Positions 18,645 through 27,442 are shown, counted from the stretch's first letter. The stretch is 64,000 nucleotides of DNA from Photobacterium damselae (GCF_003026815.1 NZ_PYOG01000011.1:40233-104232), one strand, 5' to 3'. Notes: generated by a model not told the origin, from the sequence alone. Translations and numbers: made by a program.

Positions 18645-20489
18645 ATGCATTTAGAGCTACACATTAAATCAGGTAGTAGATCTGGAGAGGTTATTCGTCT
18701 AAACGAGGTCGGCTCTCAACTGGAGCCTTCCTCATGGGTAAAAGAAAACGAAGTTATTGAGTTACTTTTAAGAGTACCCGCAAAGTTTCAAAGTGCGATA
18801 TTAAACCTCTACGATCATCGGGTCGCAGCTACTTATGTTGATTGTGATGAAAACTACACGAATTTTATTTGGAAACCTCAACGACAGAAAAATCGCTTAC
18901 TTGAATGCCTATTTATTAACTATTTTGGTTTAGCGGAACTTTCTGTTGAGCTTGAAGATGAAGAAGAGAGCAAAGTAATCAAAAACTTTGCTCCACTTGA
19001 GATATTTGCATCAAAACTCAACGCTCAGAATGTTGAAGATATGCTTTCTTATCTGGCTACACTTGGGGACGAACAACTTCACTCTCTATTTCAAACAACC
19101 AAGCATGGAGCAGGCTTTAAGGAAGGCTCAACTTCTCCAAATGGAAGCCTAGAAAGGCTTGAGCACACAATAGATAAGTTATCCTTTCTGTTTCAGAGCT
19201 TATTTTCAAAACCTATAACTAAGCTTTTGCCCGAGCATCGTGTTCTCCAAGCCTCTGGGGAAGAGGACTTGGATGACAGTGCATTAGGGTGGTTATTAGA
19301 CAACTTATCTGTTGTAGAAGAAGTTGATGATATTGATCGTGCTCACTTTGAGTTCAATAACAGAATGTACAAAGCTCATTCTGTACAAGTTCCTATTCTC
19401 AAAGAAAGCTCTAACTTATATGAGAATCAAGTAATTCACGGTTTTATCGTAACTCTTCTGAATGAAGCAGATAAACAGCTCACAAACTACAACAGAACCG
19501 GCAGTCTAAAATCAGCATTTTGTGAAGATATGCCCGATGGCTATTCTTCTTTTTTTACTCAAGTAAATCGATTTAAAAAAGAGCTACTTGGCAATCAAAT
19601 AAAGCGGTGTGTTCGCGCGATTGAGCGCGTAGAATTTCTCAAACATAGTTTGGATAAGTCGATTCCCGTTACCAATTATATACTTGAACGACCTATTCTC
19701 ACTCAAAAAGCAGAGGCTCACTTAAGTTATAGAGGCGTGTTTATTGAGTATATCAATTGGTTTGAAAGAAGCTGTCCAGACTGGTCTGTGTATCAAAATC
19801 TTTTAGCAATTAAAAGTATTCCAACACTTTTTGAATCTTACGCTTACTATAGAATTAGTGAATCGTTAAACAATATCCTAAACCCTATTAAAAAAGGTCA
19901 TAAACCGATTGGGGCTTTAATACATGATATAGATGGAAACGAGATTAGTTTGGTTAGGGAACCAACTTATTGGATGCCAAAAAACTCTCACTCAAATGAA
20001 AGCTCATATATCAACTCTGAAGGTAAAGTACTAAATAAAGGAAAGGTGAAACCTCGCTCTAGCCAACACAAATATTCACATAGATGCCCTGACGTTGTTA
20101 TTGAAGTCAGGAAGGAAAATAAACCATCAAAACTAATAGTGCTAGACGCTAAGTATACATACCCGACACTAGCTTTTTCGAAGTACCTACCAGAATGTAC
20201 GATGAAATATGTTCATGGCATACACAATCGGTCTAACAACAAGAGCCTAGTTTGTTCCATGACGATTGTACATCCAATAGGAGATGCTGATGAATCATTA
20301 CAAAGTTTCCATACTTTTGACTATAGCATTGAAGGTCGTATGCCCGTATCCCCATCGTTACAAGCGTTGGGGCTTCAACTTGGCTTATCACAAGATTCTG
20401 ATCGCTTGAATGAGACTTTAAAGTTTCTTTTAAAACAAGCAGGAGTAGCCATCCCAGAAAACCTACAGCTCCCCCTGTTCATAAACTAG
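18645..20489 (+). CDS. McrC-like protein: DUF2357 plus PD-(D/E)XK nuclease
   Basis: A 614-residue partner of the preceding AAA+ protein. The N-terminal region is consistent with the DUF2357 module found in McrC relatives. Helical central parts follow. The C-terminus holds a PD-(D/E)XK nuclease core: CPDVVIEV with Asp483, then LIVLDAKYTYP with Asp501 and Lys503 (D-x-K), and a later strand LVCSMTIVHP. It should be the DNA- or RNA-cutting subunit, switched on by the AAA+ motor. The ATG at 18645 follows the upstream stop by 12 bp, a normal operon gap. It ends at a strong bidirectional hairpin facing the opposing operon. Assignment of the target nucleic acid or modification is not possible from sequence. 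Confidence 0.8.
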   Translation: MHLELHIKSGSRSGEVIRLNEVGSQLEPSSWVKENEVIELLLRVPAKFQSAILNLYDHRVAATYVDCDENYTNFIWKPQRQKNRLLECLFINYFGLAELSVELEDEEESKVIKNFAPLEIFASKLNAQNVEDMLSYLATLGDEQLHSLFQTTKHGAGFKEGSTSPNGSLERLEHTIDKLSFLFQSLFSKPITKLLPEHRVLQASGEEDLDDSALGWLLDNLSVVEEVDDIDRAHFEFNNRMYKAHSVQVPILKESSNLYENQVIHGFIVTLLNEADKQLTNYNRTGSLKSAFCEDMPDGYSSFFTQVNRFKKELLGNQIKRCVRAIERVEFLKHSLDKSIPVTNYILERPILTQKAEAHLSYRGVFIEYINWFERSCPDWSVYQNLLAIKSIPTLFESYAYYRISESLNNILNPIKKGHKPIGALIHDIDGNEISLVREPTYWMPKNSHSNESSYINSEGKVLNKGKVKPRSSQHKYSHRCPDVVIEVRKENKPSKLIVLDAKYTYPTLAFSKYLPECTMKYVHGIHNRSNNKSLVCSMTIVHPIGDADESLQSFHTFDYSIEGRMPVSPSLQALGLQLGLSQDSDRLNETLKFLLKQAGVAIPENLQLPLFIN

Positions 20490-20501
20490 ATAGGATAAGT
20501 T

Positions 20502-20535
20502 ATCCTCCCTTAACGTAAGTACTAGGGAGGATTTC
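20502..20535. terminator. Bidirectional terminator between convergent defence operons
   Basis: A 9-bp stem ATCCTCCCT / AGGGAGGAT with a 13-base loop, only 13 bp after the nuclease stop codon. AGGATAAGTTATCCT forms an alternative hairpin overlapping its left arm. Confidence 0.75.
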
Positions 20536-20599
20536 CACAATCTGACTTACACCAAGTCGAAAAGTGGGTAACTGTCAGATCGGGCTGAGTTAATACACT

Positions 20600-22249
20600 T
20601 TAGATACCAACAATCCGATCGCTGAATCCATCGGTTACTTGGTGGGTGTTTGCAAATGAACCAGTACAAATTACTGTTTGAACAGAAAAGTCTAACTGTG
20701 ACTTTTTCGCCACCAGCATACGTTGAAAATTATCACTTACGTTACATTCACCATCAGTGATCATCAAAATATCAGCCTTATTAAACTTTTCCTTATGTTC
20801 AATGATATTAATAGCTCGCTTAAGCGGTGTTTCGAAGTCTGTGCCACCAGAAAATTCTTTGCAAATGAATGGTAGAAGACCACTGGAAGATGTTTCACTT
20901 AGATAAAGCTCCTTAACTTGACCTCTTGAACCAAACAGCAATACATATAACTCACGCTTCTCTTTGGTGATGATTGAGTGTATTGCTAGCAATAAGGCTC
21001 TTGCTTTTAAAATCGGTATTCCAGACATACTACCTGAAGTGTCCAAACAAGTGACAATAGGGCCCTTATCTTCTTCGGTATCATTTTCTTTTTCAAAATC
21101 AATGTGATGGCCAAGCAGCTTATAGGTTGAAAGATTAGATTCTAGTAGTTTGGCATAGAAGAGATATTCGAGATCTTCATTTTCAAGTAGAGCAAGATCA
21201 GAGGGTAAGACTCGTGAAATATCAGCACTTTTATGTGTGCCATAAACCTCATTGGTATTAATCCGTTTCACTTGTTTATGATTAGTCTTTTCAGAAATAT
21301 ATGCTCGTCCGAGTGTTGTTACTATATCTGTAATCGCTTGATTAGACGCTAGCTCTTGAGCCAAAGAAGAAAAATCGATATCTTTGATATCCTTTAATTC
21401 GTTATAAGTAAAACTATAACCTAACCCCTTACTTAATTTGGTTGCTTTTTCCCCTGCATATTTCAACTTTGCTAGTTGCGTCTTATATTGGTCAATATTC
21501 TTTAGCGCGGAAGCTGGTAGGTTTTCATCTTCAATCTCTTTAGAATAACGCTCTAACTCGGATTGCGAATGTATAATAGCGTCTAGAGTTTGAGAATCTA
21601 GAGGAGTATTATCAAGCTGATGATATATCTGTTTTAACTCACTCTCTGAAATTGAGTTCCCTTGACCCTGCTCCCACAAACGCCACTTGGTTGCCCGCAT
21701 ATGTTTTTTGGCAGAACGTTTCAAAGCCCCAATGGTAAATTCCCAAGTATCTTCAATTTCAAAAGAACTTGTAACCTTATCCCAAAGCCCTAAATTCAAA
21801 TTTTCTGGCGCTTTTTCAACACACTTTCGACTGAATTCATGGCAATTTTGAATAATCAATCCATAGAATGCCTTATCACCAATTCTTGATTCTGCTTCAT
21901 CAGCAACCATTTGATGACCAACAGCACCATTAGAGTTGCATGATACGTAGATTTTGCTATGAAGCTTACTGCTATCGACAAAAGTTGAAGCTGAGTCTAG
22001 TTTGACTTCAGACTCAAATGTACCAGTCACTACAATATTAGATATCTTACCATCCCCAATATAAATACCTGAGTGCTCAACGCCAGTAAAAAGATCACTA
22101 TAAACAACGCTGCCCTCAACTGGCGTGACTTTTGAACGAAAATTATCATCAATAAAGTATTTAGTTGCTTTCGTTGCTAACTTAACTAATACAAACCTAG
22201 TAAAAGCAGATGTGGCAACTTCTGATAGCATTCCAAGTATAGGAATCAT
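20600..22249 (-). CDS. LRAT-like/NlpC-P60-type domain fused to a von Willebrand A domain
   Basis: A 549-residue fusion. The N-terminus starts with a hydrophobic helix (MIPILGMLSEVATSAFTRF). A domain resembling the lecithin-retinol acyltransferase (permuted papain) fold follows: EHSGIYIGDGK with His59 and NCHEF with Cys136, matching the H...N-C-E-H-F catalytic pattern. The usual second histidine is not seen. A helical middle (about 150-380) leads to a C-terminal vWA domain with a complete MIDAS: DTSGSM (Asp403), the Thr in SGGTDFETPL, and Asp in ITDGE. vWA proteins partner with MoxR/RavA ATPases, and one is encoded in this operon. The ATG at 22249 overlaps the upstream stop in ATGA, so translation is coupled. 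It may be an effector hydrolase gated by the ATPase, which is inference. Confidence 0.78.
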   Translation of the reverse strand: MIPILGMLSEVATSAFTRFVLVKLATKATKYFIDDNFRSKVTPVEGSVVYSDLFTGVEHSGIYIGDGKISNIVVTGTFESEVKLDSASTFVDSSKLHSKIYVSCNSNGAVGHQMVADEAESRIGDKAFYGLIIQNCHEFSRKCVEKAPENLNLGLWDKVTSSFEIEDTWEFTIGALKRSAKKHMRATKWRLWEQGQGNSISESELKQIYHQLDNTPLDSQTLDAIIHSQSELERYSKEIEDENLPASALKNIDQYKTQLAKLKYAGEKATKLSKGLGYSFTYNELKDIKDIDFSSLAQELASNQAITDIVTTLGRAYISEKTNHKQVKRINTNEVYGTHKSADISRVLPSDLALLENEDLEYLFYAKLLESNLSTYKLLGHHIDFEKENDTEEDKGPIVTCLDTSGSMSGIPILKARALLLAIHSIITKEKRELYVLLFGSRGQVKELYLSETSSSGLLPFICKEFSGGTDFETPLKRAINIIEHKEKFNKADILMITDGECNVSDNFQRMLVAKKSQLDFSVQTVICTGSFANTHQVTDGFSDRIVGI

Positions 22250-22689
22250 AACCAAATATTCGCTTTAAGTTGTTCTTCTAATTTAGAGCTTTCTTTAACC
22301 GTTTCCTTTAGTTTACTTTGTGTTGGTGTATGGATATAAAAACTGCTTTGAGGGAGTGAAAATAACTCAATCCTTTCATCTTTCCATTTTGTACTGGCGT
22401 TGTACTGTTTAATTCTTTCATTTACCTGTTCAAAGAATCGACAACCAGCTTTGGCTTTACCCTCTGACTTACTCACATCAAAATCATTTGCTACTTCATT
22501 TAAATGACCTAAAAGTCCCTTAATTTTTAACTCTTCGATAATCAAAGATATATGTATTTCTGTGAGAGACTTATAACTCACATTAGCCATATATTCATGA
22601 CTATCTTGACCTAATAATTCTTTAATCTTTTCTGGGTATATATTATTTAATCCATTCGCCAAAGGCATTCCCCCCATAAAAAAACTCAT
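22246..22689 (-). CDS. Unrecognised 147-residue protein of the MoxR-vWA operon
   Basis: I do not recognise this protein. It is mostly helical and charged, has no membrane segment, and contains one cysteine (KAGCRFFEQVNERI). Its first residues are MSFFMGGMPLANGLNN, and it ends ANIWL. It lies exactly between the MoxR-like ATPase and the LRAT-vWA protein. The ATG follows the ATPase stop by 2 bp, with GGGAGA inside the end of that gene as ribosome binding site, and its TGA overlaps the next ATG. Such tight packing implies a three-component complex in fixed ratio, where it could be an adaptor. ViaA-type proteins have a helical N-terminal part; this could be that part detached, which I cannot confirm. 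Confidence 0.7.
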   Translation of the reverse strand: MSFFMGGMPLANGLNNIYPEKIKELLGQDSHEYMANVSYKSLTEIHISLIIEELKIKGLLGHLNEVANDFDVSKSEGKAKAGCRFFEQVNERIKQYNASTKWKDERIELFSLPQSSFYIHTPTQSKLKETVKESSKLEEQLKANIWL

Positions 22690-22691
22690 CC

Positions 22692-23597
22692 CTATAATCT
22701 CCCACTAAGATTTTTATTTATGATGTTATTTACGCTGTTAATGTTTTTACTATCTGACCATAGAATAAACCTCAACAAACTAACATCAGATAAATCTAAA
22801 ACATCTCTTCCACATGTATAAGCAGATACTTTCATTATTTTTATTGCTTTAACTAACTTGCGATCTGACAATACTTCATCAGAGTTTTCTACAAATTCAG
22901 AGTCATACTCTTTCTTGATAACTATAATCAACTTTTCGATATCTTTTGGTATCTCAACTTTTTTACTTTCATTGCTAATAGCTTTGATCTCATCTCTAGT
23001 GAGCTTTAACTCATCAGATAATGAAAATGGGCTTGGGCTTAATTGCAATAATTTTGATACGTTTTTGTCGCTTACGTGTGAGACAAACTTCTTAATCAAG
23101 AATCTATCATAAAGAGCACTAAGTTCATCGTGACCAATTGGCAGTTCATTAGATGCAGCGACCATTGAAAGTAGTGGAGTTTGTTCTTTATTCACACCAT
23201 TATGGAATATCCGTTCATTCATAATTGTGAGGAGTGAATTAAGGATCGCTGAATTAGCTTTAAAGACTTCATCCAAGAAGACAACATCTGATGTCGGCAT
23301 GTATCCCTGCGTATTTCGGCTATAAACATCAGATTTCAATTTTGAAATAGAGAGCGGACCAAATACCTCTTCTGGTGTAGTGAACTTAGTCAACAAGTAT
23401 TCAAAATACGAGGCATCTTTTACAACTTCTACAAGTCGTCTTGAAATTTCACTCTTTGCCGTCCCTGGCGGGCCAACAAACAACACGTTTTCTTGGGATA
23501 ACAAGCCTAATACAGCTAGTTTTACTTCTGTATCTCGCTCAATCAAACCTTCCGATAATGCAGCCGTCAACTTAGACAGCTTATCTCTTAATTCCAT
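22692..23597 (-). CDS. RavA/MoxR-like AAA+ ATPase
   Basis: A 301-residue MoxR-family AAA+ ATPase, closest in motif wording to RavA. Walker A is GPPGTAKS at 42-49, TKFTTPEEVFGPLSISKLK follows, Walker B is VVFLDEVFK (Asp109, Glu110), sensor 1 is AASNELP, and LYDRFLIKKF bears the arginine finger. RavA is about 500 residues with a C-terminal LARA domain that is missing here; only the AAA+ core and a short lid region are present. These ATPases remodel partner proteins together with a vWA protein, and such a partner is encoded two genes down. AGGAT lies 9 bases before the ATG. It is the first gene of a leftward three-gene operon. Confidence 0.88.
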   Translation of the reverse strand: MELRDKLSKLTAALSEGLIERDTEVKLAVLGLLSQENVLFVGPPGTAKSEISRRLVEVVKDASYFEYLLTKFTTPEEVFGPLSISKLKSDVYSRNTQGYMPTSDVVFLDEVFKANSAILNSLLTIMNERIFHNGVNKEQTPLLSMVAASNELPIGHDELSALYDRFLIKKFVSHVSDKNVSKLLQLSPSPFSLSDELKLTRDEIKAISNESKKVEIPKDIEKLIIVIKKEYDSEFVENSDEVLSDRKLVKAIKIMKVSAYTCGRDVLDLSDVSLLRFILWSDSKNINSVNNIINKNLSGRL

Positions 23598-23805
23598 ACT
23601 ATTAATCCTGATACAACTCTACATCCATACAATAAGCCACTAAATCTCAATATTATTATATATAAATGGGTTAAAGATAAAATTCATGCATAGAAAATAA
23701 GCACTGAATTTATTCAAAACCATGCTCACTCATCTTAATAAATGTAGTTATTTTCTGTGTATTACCATCTACTGTTGGGAGTTTGGCCGTGATTTGATAT
23801 TGATT

Positions 23806-24132
23806 TTAATATGAATGCAATATCCAGAAATCCTCATTAGGCTTTTTACGTGTAGTGATGGATCCATTATGAAATTTAGAAAGAGCTTTAGCAAAACCAC
23901 TTTGAATACCTTGATTAAAGGTACTTTGTATTAAGTCGTTTATACTTTCATCTGGATTACCACCTAAATCTATCACAAGTTTGATCTGCTTAATTAAATC
24001 TGTCATTTTTTCTGTAGGGGTTTCACCAGCAGATAATATTTCAGTTTCATCTTGAATAATACCAATCCATTTATTCATAGATTCTGAACGGGCTTCTTTT
24101 AATAATTGATTTAATGATTTTTTAGATTGCAT
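23806..24132 (-). CDS. Hypothetical 108-residue protein at island edge
   Basis: I do not recognise this protein. From the ATG at 24132 it begins MQSKKSLNQLLKEARSESM, and a helical, charged segment (TPTEKMTDLIKQIKLVIDLGG) and a basic patch (TTRKKPNEDFW) follow. It has no signal peptide or membrane span from this start. An upstream in-frame extension (to 24195) would add a hydrophobic run, but AAAGGTAG lies 7 bases before the ATG at 24132 and supports the shorter form. It is 208 bp upstream of, and co-oriented with, the MoxR-vWA operon, so it may be a regulator or accessory of that system, or merely island cargo. Confidence 0.5.
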   Translation of the reverse strand: MQSKKSLNQLLKEARSESMNKWIGIIQDETEILSAGETPTEKMTDLIKQIKLVIDLGGNPDESINDLIQSTFNQGIQSGFAKALSKFHNGSITTRKKPNEDFWILHSY

Positions 24133-24510
24133 GCGAACTACCTTTATTTGAGTTAAAGCTAACAATATGAGAAATAGCCTTGACTCAAAATACACTCATA
24201 AAACATAAATATAATACTCAATTTAATTCATAATTATCATGAAGTTGGTAGCAATTTTCGTCTTTCGATAACTTTTCAAGGATATAAATAGTTAAATATG
24301 CATTAAATACATGTTAAATAACTCTTATTTAACACAAAATAAGCAGATAAAATCATCATATTTAGCTATCGCAGTTGAGATTTAAAGTAAATAAACCATT
24401 GCACCTCATTCCATATCCAATAACTCATTTTGCTCCTAGTGATCTTCACACCAGTTCGTTTCACAATAAGTACTGATGACACTTCGTCACCGCAGCAAAG
24501 GAATTCGAAC
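24133..24510. other. AT-rich gap at the right edge of the accessory island
   Basis: About 378 bp, very AT-rich, with divergent promoters implied for 24132 (-) and 24511 (+). Several TTAAAT/ATTTAA stretches may be transcription signals, but none is convincing. I see no direct repeat matching the left edge at 15720-16124 and no tRNA end, so no attachment site is supported. Confidence 0.4.
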
Positions 24511-24840
24511 ATGAAAGCCATCTTCCATGTTGATCAAATTGAGCGCTTAGATCTTGCCCTTAATAACATCATTCATGTATTAGAAATTGAACCTAAAATG
24601 GAGATAGAGCTACTTGCTCACGGCAACGCAGTACAAGGATTTTTAGTAGAAGGGAATACAAATTTAAGCACAATCGAAGCCCTGTCTCATCAAGGCGTGA
24701 CCTTTGCGCTTTGTCATCACTCCCTTGATAAGTTTCAGCTATCTCAAGAGCAATTAAGTACAGCTGTCACCGTTGTACCAGCGGGAGCCTATGAGCTAAT
24801 TAAAAAGCAAACGGAAGGATTTAGTTATATTAAGCCTTAA
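24511..24840 (+). CDS. DsrE family protein
   Basis: A 109-residue protein of the DsrE/DsrF-like family, small alpha/beta proteins related to sulphur-relay subunits. The start MKAIFHVDQIERLDLALNNI and the later FALCHHSLDKF are typical; the cysteine in the F-x-x-C-x-x-S/T-L motif corresponds to the conserved position of this family. VTVVPAGAYELIKKQTEGFSYIKP is the characteristic C-terminal end. I use the ATG at 24511, preceded by AAAGGAA, rather than the upstream in-frame start at 24430. It is a single gene with its own terminator. A role in sulphur transfer is not certain, as many family members have no known function. Confidence 0.8.
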   Translation: MKAIFHVDQIERLDLALNNIIHVLEIEPKMEIELLAHGNAVQGFLVEGNTNLSTIEALSHQGVTFALCHHSLDKFQLSQEQLSTAVTVVPAGAYELIKKQTEGFSYIKP

Positions 24841-24844
24841 ACAA

Positions 24845-24880
24845 AAAAATCCAAGTACATCTCTGCACTTGGATTTTTAT
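24845..24880. terminator. Bidirectional Rho-independent terminator
   Basis: AAATCCAAGT / ACTTGGATTT stem with 10-base loop, A-run before and T-run after, between convergent genes. Confidence 0.88.
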
Positions 24881-24900
24881 TAACGATAAAGGTAATAACG

Positions 24901-26298
24901 TTACTGAACCAGCTTACCGTTATACTCACCCGTTAGTGTTTTTAAGTAAGCAACAATCTCTTTTGTCTCTTGAGGTTGTAGCGTTACACCAACTTGATAC
25001 AGTGCCATTTTATTTACCGCATCATCCAACGTTTTAGCATTGGCATCATGGAAGTATGGCGCTGTTTGAGCTACGTTACGCAACGTTGGTACTTTAAAGC
25101 GGTGTAAATCATTCGGATCGTTAGTCACACCAATACGACCTTTGTCAGCGTCTGTTAACGGAGTGCCTCGATCGGCAAAGTAATCTTTCTTCACACCGAG
25201 AATTTCAAATGTCTGGCCACCCATTGCTTCACCAGCGTGACAGGTTTGACACTTGTACTTATTAAATAACTTGTAGCCTGCAATTTCTTCTGCATTTAAC
25301 GCTGATTTATCACCACGCATATACTTATCAAAGCGGCTGTTTGGCGTCACTAAAGTTTTCTCAAATTCAGCAATAGCATCTGTAATGGTTTCTTCAGTAA
25401 TACCTTGCTTATACAGCGCATCAAATTGTGCTTTAAGAACAGGATCCTTATCCAACTTAGTAATAATTTGATTCCAAGACGTTGATGCCATCTCTTTCGG
25501 GTTTAGAGGTGGACCACCAGCTTGCGCTTGTAAATCAAAGGCACGACCATCCCAGAACTGGTGAATATTAAATACCGCATTAAACACAGTCGGCGCGTTA
25601 ATTGGGCCTTTCGCACCACCCACACCAGTAGACGTATTTAATCTATCAACACCACCACGGTTAAGATCATGACAGGTCGCACAAGAAACAGAGTTATCAG
25701 AAGATAGGCGAGTATCGTGATACAGTTCGTCACCGAGCTTCACTTTAGCTTGGTTAACTTTAAAGGTTGTTGTGATTGGTTGAACAGCAGCATATTTGAA
25801 TTCTGCCGTTACCCCTGTATTGGCATGTTGCTCAGCGCGCTGCTGGCGAACCCAATCGAGTAGAGTATTCTTCTCATCATCAGATAAGTCAGAACGCCAG
25901 TGCATAGTTAGATACAGTTTAGGAGGCATTGAACCGTCTTCAAGAACCGATTCAAGTTTAGCAAGATCTACGTCTGAAATGGGTTTACCCTGCTGCATGT
26001 TTTCTAACATACCAGAGATATTAAACTGACGTTGAGCGTTACGTACATCTCGCTCCATTAGCTGCTTCGCAATCGGCAAATTAGCATAAAATGGCATTTC
26101 ACTGTTTTTGGTGTGACAGTATTCACAGCCATTTTCAGCAAATACATTGAAGGCTTTTGACGACAGCGCGTTCATATGAGATAGGGTCGCATTTTGCTCT
26201 TTCTGTTCACTTAGGTTTTGATCAAAGTGGTCAACGGCATATACGGTGGCAAGATATCCTATAATGCCAGCACCAACTGCATATTTAATTAATTTCAC
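24901..26298 (-). CDS. ccp: Trihaem cytochrome c peroxidase (YhjA/Ccp type)
   Basis: A 465-residue periplasmic haem peroxidase, the same length as E. coli YhjA (Ccp). It is anchored by an N-terminal segment (KYAVGAGIIGYLATVYAV). Three C-x-x-C-H haem sites are visible: CEYCH at 58-62 in an extra N-terminal domain, and CATCH and CQTCH in the two classical di-haem peroxidase domains (CcpA/MauG family). GGAKGPINAPTVFNAVFN and HRFKVPTLRNVAQTAPYFHDA are hallmark segments of that family. YhjA-type enzymes reduce hydrogen peroxide with electrons from quinol, allowing peroxide to serve as an electron acceptor under low oxygen. E. coli YhjA is under FNR and OxyR; an FNR-like site lies about 200 bp upstream here. 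Confidence 0.92.
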   Translation of the reverse strand: MKLIKYAVGAGIIGYLATVYAVDHFDQNLSEQKEQNATLSHMNALSSKAFNVFAENGCEYCHTKNSEMPFYANLPIAKQLMERDVRNAQRQFNISGMLENMQQGKPISDVDLAKLESVLEDGSMPPKLYLTMHWRSDLSDDEKNTLLDWVRQQRAEQHANTGVTAEFKYAAVQPITTTFKVNQAKVKLGDELYHDTRLSSDNSVSCATCHDLNRGGVDRLNTSTGVGGAKGPINAPTVFNAVFNIHQFWDGRAFDLQAQAGGPPLNPKEMASTSWNQIITKLDKDPVLKAQFDALYKQGITEETITDAIAEFEKTLVTPNSRFDKYMRGDKSALNAEEIAGYKLFNKYKCQTCHAGEAMGGQTFEILGVKKDYFADRGTPLTDADKGRIGVTNDPNDLHRFKVPTLRNVAQTAPYFHDANAKTLDDAVNKMALYQVGVTLQPQETKEIVAYLKTLTGEYNGKLVQ

Positions 26299-26498
26299 AA
26301 CAACTTCCTATTTAGAATATTTATTTGTGTGCAAAATAAATTTCCAAATAAAAATGTTCAAAACGAAAAAAACGGATGCAGTAATAGAAAGATTCGATAA
26401 AACAAATTACAAACAAAAAATAATCACTATAAACATAAGGATAAGAGATGATGTTTATAACATGTTAAATTTAACTTAAATTTCAATCGCCACAATTC

Positions 26499-26512
26499 TT
26501 GTTCTAAATCAA
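26499..26512 (-). promoter_or_regulatory. Possible FNR-binding site upstream of ccp
   Basis: TTGTTCTAAATCAA differs at one position from the FNR consensus TTGAT-N4-ATCAA. It is 201 bp before the ccp start. Its distance is rather long for a class II site, unless the transcript has a long leader. Confidence 0.4.
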
Positions 26513-26617
26513 TTTAAAAATATCCCCAAAAACAGCCATTTCAAGCAAAAAATATTAAGTAAAGTATCAATATAAATACTCAACACGATAATATAAATGA
26601 GAGAATGCCAGATAAAC

Positions 26618-26648
26618 AAAAGGCAGAGATCGTAATCTCTGCCTTTGC
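26618..26648. terminator. Rho-independent terminator of the TerC-family gene
   Basis: AAAGGCAGAGAT / ATCTCTGCCTTT perfect 12-bp stem with a 4-base loop, preceded by an A-rich run that becomes U-rich on the minus-strand transcript. Confidence 0.88.
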
Positions 26649-26669
26649 ATTTTAGGAAATTAAGACAAA

Positions 26670-27434
26670 TTATCGAGCCTTAATAGCCCACCCCATTGGT
26701 TGAGGCTGAATAGATTTAATCACTTTACTGCGTTTTTTCTTAAGTAGGATATGACACATTTCCATCGTTAAGCCAAACGCCATAGCAAAGTAAACGTAAC
26801 CTTTGTTGATGTGGATAGCAAAGCCTTCTGCCATTAATAATCCACCGAGTAGTACTAGAAACAACAAAGCTAGAGTTTTAAATCCAGGATAACGCGTAAC
26901 ATAGGTATTAATTTTCTCAGCACACAGCATCATCACAACGGCTGCGGCTAAAATCGCGGCAACCATCAATGGAATTTCATCGGTCATACCAACAGCGGTA
27001 ATAACAGAGTCCATTGAGAACACAGCATCTACAGCAACAATCTGTAGAAGAACCAACGTAATACCAGCGCGAACTGTACTCGCATTATGTTCTTCGTTAT
27101 GAGTTAACCACATCCATAGCTCTTTTAAGCTTTTCGCTAATAGGAAAGCACCACCACCGATCATAATAAGATCTCGGCCAGTAAATACCGTCTCTGCCAT
27201 GGTTAATAATGGTTCAGTGAGTGACATAACCCAACTGATAGAGAAAACCAATACAATACGAGCAGCTACCGCTAAAGTAATACCAAGATTACGGGCCATC
27301 TTTTGCTGATGAACAGGTAAGCGTTCGCAAAGTACCGATATAAATACAATATTATCAACACCTAATACAACTTCTAACGTAAATAGGGTTGCTAAGATCA
27401 TCCAGGATTCTGGTTGTAAGAAAAGTTCTAGCAT
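26670..27434 (-). CDS. TerC family integral membrane protein (YgdQ-like)
   Basis: A 254-residue polytopic membrane protein of the TerC family. It is close in wording to E. coli YgdQ. It has about seven hydrophobic segments. The two signature acidic motifs are LEVVLGVDNIVFISVL (residues 20-35) and VAVDAVFSMDSVITAVG, whose Asp residues are thought to bind metal in this family. Relatives are implicated in manganese export or in metalation of exported proteins. The ribosome binding site AAGGAG (7 bases before the ATG) can be masked by a small hairpin, described separately. The gene is monocistronic with a strong terminator. A tellurium-resistance role is not implied. Confidence 0.88.
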   Translation of the reverse strand: MLELFLQPESWMILATLFTLEVVLGVDNIVFISVLCERLPVHQQKMARNLGITLAVAARIVLVFSISWVMSLTEPLLTMAETVFTGRDLIMIGGGAFLLAKSLKELWMWLTHNEEHNASTVRAGITLVLLQIVAVDAVFSMDSVITAVGMTDEIPLMVAAILAAAVVMMLCAEKINTYVTRYPGFKTLALLFLVLLGGLLMAEGFAIHINKGYVYFAMAFGLTMEMCHILLKKKRSKVIKSIQPQPMGWAIKAR

Positions 27435-27442
27435 TGTGCAGT

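Noticed and set aside
15720..24510. Prophage or integrative element
   Set aside because: No integrase, structural phage gene, tRNA end or flanking direct repeat was found.
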